Origin: Chloroflexota bacterium
Lineage (GTDB): Bacteria > Chloroflexota > UBA5177 > JANWHV01
Assembly (NCBI GenBank): GCA_028287725.1
Contig: JAQBPC010000347.1
Coordinates: 1 to 5,166, forward strand
Length of the DNA: 5,166 nucleotides
Reading direction: 5' to 3'
Shown in pieces: positions 1-4,214 of the stretch; position 1 is the first letter of the stretch, and each line of letters begins with the position of its first letter. Below the pieces are notes generated by a model. That model ran no database searches and had not been told where the DNA came from. It saw only the letters and a program-made list of their open reading frames with translations. The translations under genes and the position numbers were made by a program.

Positions 1-1
1 C

Positions 2-562
2 GAGACCCAGCCGGGGTTGCGCATTCCGGTGGCTATTAACGGATTCGAGATAGCCGTTCGCGCCATCCTTGGCCAGCAGATCTCGGTAGCCGGCGCCCGT
101 ACGTTGGCGGCGCGCCTGGTAGCCAAGCTAGGCGAGCCGCTCGCGGCGCCGCGCGGCGGACTTACCCACTACTTTCCCACGGCCGCGGCGGTGGCGGATG
201 CGGATCTCGCGGGGATCGGTCTCACCGGCGCACGGATCGCCAGTCTGCGCGCCCTGGCCCGGGCCGTAGCCGCCGGTGAGATCGTGCTGGAGCGCACCGC
301 CGACCGGCAGGAGACCACCGAGCGTTTACTGGCACTGCCCGGAGTCGGACCCTGGACCGCGTCGTATATCGCGTTGCGCGCTCTGGGCGACCCCGATGCC
401 TTCCCGGCAGCGGACCTCGGGCTGCGGCGGGCTCTCGAACGCTTGGGCAGGCCTGCCGACGCGAGAAGCATCGTGGCAATGGCGGAGGCATGGCGCCCCT
501 GGCGGGGCTACGCGACCCTTCACTTGTGGACAAGCTTAGCGAATCAAGGAGCAAAGCCGTGA
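2..562 (+). CDS. alkA: AlkA-type DNA-3-methyladenine glycosylase, C-terminal part (5' end outside window)
   Basis: This enzyme of base-excision repair flips out and cleaves N3-alkylated purines from DNA. About 186 residues are visible, starting mid-protein; the frame is open to the left edge, so the first TTG at 17 is not the real start. The text resembles the AlkA glycosylase core: GFEIAVRAILGQQ near the left edge, then the helix-hairpin-helix LPGVGPWTA (about 335-361), followed by FPAADLGLRRAL. In that segment the Asp encoded at 413-415 aligns with catalytic Asp238 of E. coli AlkA, and the Trp of GPWTA aligns with its Trp218. The ending EAWRPWRGYATLHLW also matches the E. coli C-terminus. 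The missing part could be a plain AlkA N-terminal domain or an Ada-AlkA fusion, as in many bacteria; the window cannot decide. The stop TGA (560-562) overlaps the start of the downstream methyltransferase, so the two are very likely one operon. The family is sure; the symbol is less so because of the possible fusion. Confidence 0.93.
   Translation, partial: ETQPGLRIPVAINGFEIAVRAILGQQISVAGARTLAARLVAKLGEPLAAPRGGLTHYFPTAAAVADADLAGIGLTGARIASLRALARAVAAGEIVLERTADRQETTERLLALPGVGPWTASYIALRALGDPDAFPAADLGLRRALERLGRPADARSIVAMAEAWRPWRGYATLHLWTSLANQGAKP
546..551 (+). promoter_or_regulatory. Shine-Dalgarno AAGGAG that fixes the GTG start of the methyltransferase
   Basis: AAGGAG sits 7 bases before GTG 559, inside the last codons of the glycosylase gene. 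It supports the GTG start over the upstream ATG at 490 and implies coupled translation of the two repair proteins. Confidence 0.8.
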
Positions 563-1074
563 GACTCTACAGCACATCCGTATCGACGCCGGTTGGCCCG
601 TTCATGCTGCTGGCCGGTGACGACGGCATCTATGCCGCGGGCTTCACCACGCAACCGAGCGAGCTTCTGTCGTTGCTCAGTCCCGGGTCCCGAGAAGCCG
701 AGGTGAAAGCGTGCGCGGACTTGAGCGAGCACTCGCGCGCGGTCGCAGCCTATTTCGGGGGTGAGATCGCGGCCATCGACGAGATACCAGTCGTTCAGCA
801 GGCGACTCCGTACTTGCTCGCCGCGTGGGCCGCGTTGCGCGATATCCCTGCCGGCGCACCGATTAGCTATCGCGAGCTGGCGGCACGGCTCGGCAACGCG
901 GCGGCGCCGCGCGCGGCGGGCTCGGCCTGCGGGCGGAACACCGTGGCCGTGATCGTGCCGTGCCATCGCGTGTTGCGGACCGATGGCGGGCTCGGCGGCT
1001 TCGGGTGGGGGCTGCCGGTGAAGCGCTGGTTGATGCAGCATGAGGCTGGGGCGGCGCAGTCGAAGGGCCTGTAA
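559..1074 (+). CDS. ogt: Methylated-DNA--[protein]-cysteine S-methyltransferase (O6-alkylguanine repair)
   Basis: This suicide repair protein moves the alkyl group from O6-alkylguanine (or O4-alkylthymine) onto its own cysteine. The predicted protein has 171 residues, usual for a stand-alone Ogt. Residues 1 to about 85 form the N-terminal domain (TPVGPFMLLAGDDGIYAAGF) and about 86-165 the DNA-binding and active-site domain. The motif IVPCHRV holds acceptor Cys135 with His136; Asn127 and Glu162 complete the expected hydrogen-bond network. Tyr104 (ISYREL) and Arg118 (the arginine-finger position) are in place. The ending DGGLGGFGWGLPVKRWL is closer to the Ada C-terminal domain than to E. coli Ogt, so an ada-C-like name is possible. 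The GTG start at 559 is chosen because AAGGAG lies 7 bases upstream (546-551), the protein then aligns at its N-terminus, and GTG overlaps the upstream TGA (GTGA). An in-frame ATG at 490 would add 23 unrelated residues encoded over the glycosylase gene. The usual FQ of the motif before the helix-turn-helix is YL here (ATPYLLAAW). Confidence 0.94.
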   Translation: MRLYSTSVSTPVGPFMLLAGDDGIYAAGFTTQPSELLSLLSPGSREAEVKACADLSEHSRAVAAYFGGEIAAIDEIPVVQQATPYLLAAWAALRDIPAGAPISYRELAARLGNAAAPRAAGSACGRNTVAVIVPCHRVLRTDGGLGGFGWGLPVKRWLMQHEAGAAQSKGL

Positions 1075-1137
1075 GTGGTCGTGAAGTCGGTAAACGATTT
1101 TTGCCTCGACCGGAACCTGCCTTCCTCATGGAATGGC

Positions 1138-2064
1138 TCACAGAGCATACCGGAAGGTCAGGCCCGGGCGTGCCGTCGGCGGCTGGGCTAAGGCCGCGAG
1201 CAGCATAGGCATTGCCCGGTACAGCTCACGCTGCCAATACGGCCAGGTATGCGTGCCGTTGCCGTAGTTGTCGACCACCGCGGGGATGTGTGCCGCGTGC
1301 AACGCAGCGACCATCGTGACGAAACTGGGGTGGACGGTCTGCTCGATTGAGTCCGGGCTGCTCAGGTGGTTGCTATCGAGTGGACCGGGATTCCCGTTAC
1401 CCGAGCTCAAGAATAGGCGAATGCCGCGAAGATTCGCCACCAGATCGATGGGACTGTGCGCCCGTATCGACAAGGTTGTGTGGATACCAAACGCGGCCTG
1501 GACACCCGGCAGGCCAAGGAACGCCTCGGGATTGAGTGCCCCGCTGAACGAGGCGGCTGCCACGAATAAATCGGGGTGGCGGGCCGCATAAGAGAATGCG
1601 CCGAAGCCGCCCATGGAGAGACCGGCGATGGCCCGCCCATGGCGAGTGGCAATGGTGCGGTAGTTGCGATCGATGTACGGGATCAATTCATTGATGTGGT
1701 AGGTTTCCCAGCGCGGGCCTACGGTCAACGGATCCGCATACCAGCCATCATCGCCGTCCGGCATTACGACGATCAGCGGCAATCCTCGGGCGAACCGCGC
1801 GATGTCGGTGTTCCGCAACCAATCGGAATGGGAGCCGCCGGAGCCGTGCAGAAGATACAGCACGGGAAAGCGCTGGGTGCTCGTGGAGTAACCGGTTGGC
1901 AGCAATACGTCGACGTGTGTGACGCTTCCAAGCGCCTGGCTTTCGAGGGTGAGTCTGCGCAATGCGGTGGTCAAGTGGTTGAGCGTGATACTGCGTGGGG
2001 CGGAGAGCAGCAGCAAAAGAAAAAACAGGAATGCGAATACACGCACTCTAAACGAGCCCGCCAT
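1138..2064 (-). CDS. Exported alpha/beta-hydrolase esterase, esterase D / antigen 85-like family
   Basis: The predicted 308-residue serine hydrolase belongs to the putative esterase family that includes S-formylglutathione hydrolase and mycobacterial antigen 85 mycolyltransferases. Residues 1-22 form a basic then very hydrophobic segment (RVRVFAFLFFLLLLLSA), a signal peptide or membrane anchor, so it probably acts outside the cytoplasm. The mature part shows LYLLHGSGG (oxyanion-hole region, about 69-77), WYAD (108-111), the nucleophile elbow GLSMGG with Ser150 (codon at 1615-1617), and NGTHTWPYW with His272. Glu241 (SIEQ) is the likely triad acid by alignment with the antigen 85 glutamate. 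NGTHTWPYW is almost identical to the antigen 85 histidine motif, but general esterases share it, so mycolyl transfer should not be assumed. The substrate is unknown. ATG 2064 is chosen; GTG 2067 immediately before it is an equal alternative, with AAGGG 9 bases upstream of the GTG. The gene converges on the methyltransferase gene with a 63-base gap. Third-position G/C is moderate, like the repair genes and unlike the CNNM gene. Confidence 0.9.
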   Translation of the reverse strand: MAGSFRVRVFAFLFFLLLLLSAPRSITLNHLTTALRRLTLESQALGSVTHVDVLLPTGYSTSTQRFPVLYLLHGSGGSHSDWLRNTDIARFARGLPLIVVMPDGDDGWYADPLTVGPRWETYHINELIPYIDRNYRTIATRHGRAIAGLSMGGFGAFSYAARHPDLFVAAASFSGALNPEAFLGLPGVQAAFGIHTTLSIRAHSPIDLVANLRGIRLFLSSGNGNPGPLDSNHLSSPDSIEQTVHPSFVTMVAALHAAHIPAVVDNYGNGTHTWPYWQRELYRAMPMLLAALAQPPTARPGLTFRYAL

Positions 2065-2096
2065 CACGCCGCACGGCCCTTTTCGCTCAGTCGAGC

Positions 2097-2124
2097 ACTA
2101 TATCACGATAGAAGGCATTGGCCA
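2097..2124 (-). promoter_or_regulatory. Possible sigma70-like promoter for the esterase gene
   Basis: On the minus strand TATAGT (complement of 2097-2102) is a good -10 candidate about 33 bases before the esterase start. The best -35 at a 16-base gap is TGGCCA (2119-2124), which is poor. The site is proposed by eye only; an extended-TG or activator-dependent promoter, or transcription from farther upstream, is equally possible. Confidence 0.25.
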
Positions 2125-2249
2125 CGCGCGATTTTCACCGGTTCGTGACGAGTCCCGGTGGGCGTGCACAGCGGCGTTAGACTGTTGTCGAGCAACTCAC
2201 CGAGGCGACGCCGTACCCAATCCGGCAATGCTACCGCGTTGTAGACCAT
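2103..2249 (-). CDS. Possible small ORF, 48 aa, unknown
   Basis: I do not recognise this. An ATG at 2249 opens a 48-residue frame (MVYNAVALPDWVRRRLGELL, then a Thr/Pro-rich tail) that ends 38 bases before the esterase start and on the same strand, so the two could share a transcript. A weak GAG lies 6 bases before the ATG. Third-position G/C is about 60%, similar to the esterase, and the second position is lowest, which is mildly coding-like. Against it: the frame is open far upstream only because of high GC, no domain is visible, and it would overlap the best esterase promoter candidate. It could equally be leader RNA or a gene remnant. Confidence 0.2.
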   Translation of the reverse strand: MVYNAVALPDWVRRRLGELLDNSLTPLCTPTGTRHEPVKIARGQCLLS

Positions 2250-2258
2250 CCGTCGCTC

Positions 2259-2276
2259 AACACATGTGAACGTGTT
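2259..2276. promoter_or_regulatory. Operator-like imperfect palindrome AACAC-N8-GTGTT
   Basis: Positions 2259-2263 AACAC and 2272-2276 GTGTT form an inverted repeat with 8 bases between; over 18 bp, 6 of 9 half-site positions match. The inner CACATGTG (2261-2268) is itself a perfect 8-bp palindrome. The size and AT-richer make-up within GC-rich DNA suit a dimeric repressor site such as a TetR-family operator, and it lies in the spacer between the minus-strand esterase and the plus-strand CNNM leader. No regulator gene is in view, so the link is inference. Confidence 0.3.
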
Positions 2277-2409
2277 ACCATTCGCGCGGATGGACCATTT
2301 CCGAGCGCCGAGCCGGGTCCCATGTGCAGCGTCGACTACGTCACGGACAGCGCGGACGCGCGGCCTGCATACGCAAACAGAGGGAGACACGTGGCGAGGG
2401 ATGCCGCCG

Positions 2410-2622
2410 GTGATCCTCGATTTGCCGTACCGCGCGAGCACTGAGCCGCCGCCGGCCCACGTCGATGCCGAGACGCCGAGCGACATGCCGACGGTGGTGC
2501 TGACCGCGCGTGTGCCGGGCCACTGCTGGGACCACGGACTGCACCTGCAGAGGGCGCAGCGCCTGAAGGCCGCCCTGCACTTACCGCCCCAACCATCCAT
2601 CCCAGCCCGGCGCGCGCGATGA
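2410..2622 (+). CDS. Hypothetical small protein, about 70 aa, with coding-like base periodicity
   Basis: I do not recognise the family. GTG 2410 has GAGGGA (2396-2401) 8 bases upstream; ATG 2401 in the same frame would give 73 residues but has no well-placed Shine-Dalgarno. Between about 2401 and 2580 nearly all third positions are G or C, first positions are about three-quarters G/C and second positions about half, which is the normal pattern of a real gene in high-GC DNA. The bias fades upstream of 2400 and after about 2580. The product is soluble and Pro/His-rich, with a middle part reading PTVVLTARVPGHCWDHGLHL; no signal peptide or membrane segment is seen. The stop TGA (2620-2622) overlaps an ATG (ATGA), and the next frames continue by overlap to the CNNM gene. 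It could be a genuine small gene, the start of a frame-shifted gene, or a remnant. Confidence 0.4.
   Translation: MILDLPYRASTEPPPAHVDAETPSDMPTVVLTARVPGHCWDHGLHLQRAQRLKAALHLPPQPSIPARRAR
2601..2618 (+). repeat. Near-direct repeat, copy 1 (partner copy at 2680-2696)
   Basis: CCCAGCCCGGCGCGCGCG at 2601-2618 closely resembles CCCAGCCGGCCCGCGCG at 2680-2696: the same CCCAGCC start and a GC-rich tail ending in CGCGCG. Both can pair with 2700-2711, so copy 1 could compete with copy 2 for the right arm of the hairpin. It lies across the end of the 70-aa ORF. Confidence 0.45.
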
Positions 2623-2663
2623 CCGCCGCGCAGGGACATTCCAGGAGGGGTACCTACTCGTGA
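2619..2663 (+). CDS. Possible 14-aa relay ORF between two overlapping small ORFs
   Basis: ATG 2619 overlaps the preceding stop as ATGA and opens MTAAQGHSRRGTYS. Its own stop (2661-2663) overlaps GTG 2660 as GTGA. It has no Shine-Dalgarno of its own, so if translated it would be by re-initiation. It is listed because it completes the chain of overlaps; on its own it is too short to support. Confidence 0.12.
   Translation: MTAAQGHSRRGTYS
2642..2649 (+). promoter_or_regulatory. Strong Shine-Dalgarno AGGAGGGG before GTG 2660
   Basis: AGGAGGGG is the best ribosome-binding sequence of the spacer and lies 10 bases before GTG 2660, but about 130 bases before the recognised CNNM start at 2781. Its presence is the main reason to take the short frame beginning at 2660 seriously. 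Confidence 0.5.
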
Positions 2664-2788
2664 AGCAGCATTCCGAAGTCCCAGCCGGCCCGCGCGTGTC
2701 GCGCGGCTGGGGTGGCCTTTTGGGCAGGCGGGACGGCGAACCGCCGGGACGACACCGCGACACACGGCGGGGGGCCGCCCATGTCTGA
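2660..2788 (+). CDS. Putative 42-aa leader peptide overlapping the CNNM start
   Basis: GTG 2660 follows a strong Shine-Dalgarno and opens a 42-residue frame (MKQHSEVPAGPRVSRGWGGL, then an Arg/Gly-rich part containing EPPGR). It ends at TGA 2786-2788, inside ATGTCTGA, so its stop lies just past the CNNM ATG at 2781. No homology is recognised and codon bias is only weakly coding-like. The frame spans two hairpins (2680-2711 and 2766-2779), so a ribosome moving along it would open both. The likely role, if real, is to couple or gate CNNM translation or transcription, in the manner of leader peptides of other ion transporters such as mgtA; this is inference. The alternative is a chance frame in GC-rich leader RNA. 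Confidence 0.35.
   Translation: MKQHSEVPAGPRVSRGWGGLLGRRDGEPPGRHRDTRRGAAHV
2680..2721 (+). terminator. GC-rich hairpin followed by TTTT, attenuator-like
   Basis: CCGCGCG (2690-2696), loop TGT, CGCGCGG (2700-2706) make a perfect 7-bp stem. CCCAG (2680-2684) can add five more pairs with CTGGG (2707-2711) across a 5-base bulge. Six bases later comes TTTT (2718-2721). The stem is very stable but the T-run is short and displaced, so it is a weak intrinsic terminator by the usual rule. It may instead pause RNA polymerase or act only on translation. It lies inside the 42-aa frame and upstream of the CNNM gene. Confidence 0.4.
2766..2779 (+). promoter_or_regulatory. Hairpin abutting the CNNM start codon
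   Basis: GGCGG (2766-2770), loop GGGG, CCGCC (2775-2779) form a 5-bp stem that ends one base before ATG 2781. It covers the only G-rich stretch that could serve as ribosome-binding site for the CNNM gene, so initiation there may need a ribosome arriving from the upstream frame. Confidence 0.4.
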
Positions 2789-4181
2789 GCCCCTGGCGAC
2801 GCTGCTGCGACTGCTGGCGGTGGTGGTGCTGATCGGCCTGAATGGTTTCTTCGTTGCCACCGAGTTCGCCTTGGTCGCCATGCGCCGCACGCGCATAGAC
2901 GAGCTGGTCGATCGGGGGGTCGCCGGCGCCGTGAGGGTGCGTCGTGCGCAGAGCGATCTCAACCGTTTCATCGCGGCCACCCAGCTGGGCATTACGATGG
3001 CTTCGCTGGGCCTGGGCTGGCTGGGCGAGCCTGCCGTGGCCGGGCTGCTCCAGGGCGTCCTGGGCTGGATCCCCGGCGCGGTGCAGCCGCAGGTGGTGGC
3101 CGGCGTCATCGCTTTCGTGCTGATCACCGGCCTGCACATCGTCTTCGGCGAGCTGGCGCCCAAGTCGATCGCGCTGACGCGGCCTGAGCGCACCGCCCTG
3201 GTGGTCGTGACCCCCACCTCGCTATTTCTGGCTGCCTTCCGCCCGGCCATCGCGCTGCTGAACAGCGCAGGGGCCGCGGTGGTGCGCCTGCTGGGGATAG
3301 CTCCGCCGGCTGGGTTCGAGGCCAGCCTGCACTCGCCGGAGGAGATCGAGCAGTTGGTGGAGCAGAGCGCGCGGGGCGGGGCCATGGAGGACGCCGAGCG
3401 CCGCATGATCCGGGGCGTCTTTGATATCGGCGACCGCACCGCGCGCCACGCGATGGTCCCCCGCACGCAGGTCAAGGGCTTGCCGCTCACCGCCGGCCTG
3501 AAGGAGGCGGTTGCCCGCGCGCTGGCGGCGCACCACAGCAGGTTGCCGGTCTACGAGGGGGACCTGGACCATATCGTGGGCATGGTACATCTGCGCGACC
3601 TCGTCGTTGCGCTCACCTCCCAGTCCGACGAAGCCTTCTCGCTGCGCCGGCTACTGCGCCCGGCGCCCGCGGTCCCGGACGGGCTCATGCTCGACGAGGT
3701 GCTGGTAGTGCTACGCGAGGCCCGCACCCACCTGGCCGTGGTGGTCGACGAATACGGCGGCACTGCCGGCATCCTCACACTGGAGGACATCATGGAGGAG
3801 ATCGTCGGCGAGGTGCCAGACGAGTTCGACCCGCAAGGACCCGAGGAGATCGCCCCGCAGCCAGACGGCTCCTGGCTGCTCGACGGGCTGCTGCCGCCGG
3901 ACGAGGTGGATGAGCAGCTGGGGACGCACCTGCAGGACGCGTCGGACGCTGACGGCGAACCGCTCGACGTGGACACGCTGGGCGGGCTGGTAGTGGCGCT
4001 CCTGGGGCGCCTGGCAGTGGTTGGCGATGAGGTGGTCGTGCCGTCCGACCCGCCGGTGGTGCTCAGAGTGGAGGAGGTGGTGGATCGCCGCGTGGCGCGG
4101 GTGCGGCTGCGTTTTGTGAAACCGCGGGAAGCTGGGGCGCCCAGTGAATCGGACGCACACGCTGCGGCGGACGAGGGGTAA
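2781..4181 (+). CDS. CNNM/CorC-type membrane protein with CBS pair ('hemolysin family')
   Basis: This integral inner-membrane protein of the CNNM/CorC family is linked in characterised members to Mg2+ (and Co2+) efflux; many annotations still say hemolysin. It has 466 residues, slightly longer than usual. Residues 1 to about 195 form the DUF21 membrane domain: a first helix (about 7-29, ending NGFFVATEFAL), further helices about 104-122 and 137-170, and the conserved GELAPKS at 123-129. The CBS pair follows (about 215-340), with MVPR at 225-228, HSRLPVYEG at 252-260 and VDEYGGTAGILTLEDI at 322-337, the usual adenine-nucleotide binding module. Residues about 355-445 are the CorC_HlyC domain (DGSWLLDGLLPPDEV onward). 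The acidic Ala/Ser tail is not conserved. ATG 2781 is chosen because the protein then begins as relatives do; GTG 2712 would add 23 unlike residues with no Shine-Dalgarno. Third positions are nearly all G/C, unlike the genes to the left. The start is overlapped by a short upstream frame and shielded by a hairpin, suggesting coupled translation. Confidence 0.93.
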   Translation: MSEPLATLLRLLAVVVLIGLNGFFVATEFALVAMRRTRIDELVDRGVAGAVRVRRAQSDLNRFIAATQLGITMASLGLGWLGEPAVAGLLQGVLGWIPGAVQPQVVAGVIAFVLITGLHIVFGELAPKSIALTRPERTALVVVTPTSLFLAAFRPAIALLNSAGAAVVRLLGIAPPAGFEASLHSPEEIEQLVEQSARGGAMEDAERRMIRGVFDIGDRTARHAMVPRTQVKGLPLTAGLKEAVARALAAHHSRLPVYEGDLDHIVGMVHLRDLVVALTSQSDEAFSLRRLLRPAPAVPDGLMLDEVLVVLREARTHLAVVVDEYGGTAGILTLEDIMEEIVGEVPDEFDPQGPEEIAPQPDGSWLLDGLLPPDEVDEQLGTHLQDASDADGEPLDVDTLGGLVVALLGRLAVVGDEVVVPSDPPVVLRVEEVVDRRVARVRLRFVKPREAGAPSESDAHAAADEG

Positions 4182-4214
4182 TCGCCGCCTCAATCGCGGT
4201 GGGCGCCGAGGCGG
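4164..4214. other. Hairpins at the convergent junction, possible bidirectional termination zone
   Basis: Only 8 bases separate the two stop codons. GCGGCG (4164-4169) can pair with CGCCGC (4183-4188) across the CNNM stop. Alternatively CCGCCTC (4185-4191) can pair with GAGGCGG (4208-4214), a 7-bp stem just past it. Neither has a T-run, so intrinsic termination is not shown. Transcripts from both sides probably overlap here or end by Rho. Confidence 0.25.

Noticed and set aside
1079..1102. Possible terminator after the methyltransferase gene: TCGT and ACGA followed by TTTTT
   Set aside because: The stem is only 4 bp with an 11-base loop. The T-run is suggestive but the hairpin is too weak to call.
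1576..2148. Plus-strand open frame (190 codons) opposite the esterase
   Set aside because: The minus strand has an intact catalytic triad and signal peptide, and this frame shows no domain or ribosome-binding site.
2391..2444. 17-codon frame from GTG 2391 after AGGGAG
   Set aside because: The frame is very short, the spacing is only 4 bases, and it lies out of frame across the better-supported 70-aa frame.
2712..2780. Upstream GTG (2712) as the start of the CNNM gene
   Set aside because: It has no Shine-Dalgarno and adds 23 residues unlike the family N-terminus, which begins naturally at ATG 2781.
2065..2780. Known metal riboswitch (Mg2+ M-box or Mn2+ yybP-ykoY) upstream of the CNNM gene
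   Set aside because: I could not find the conserved core motifs of either class by eye; only simple GC-rich hairpins are visible. A covariance-model search (Rfam/Infernal) would settle it.
2103..3137. Long minus-strand open frame (344 codons) across the spacer and the CNNM gene
   Set aside because: It lies antisense to a clear CNNM protein, its translation is low-complexity and matches no family I know, and long open frames on the opposite strand are expected when third positions are nearly all G/C.
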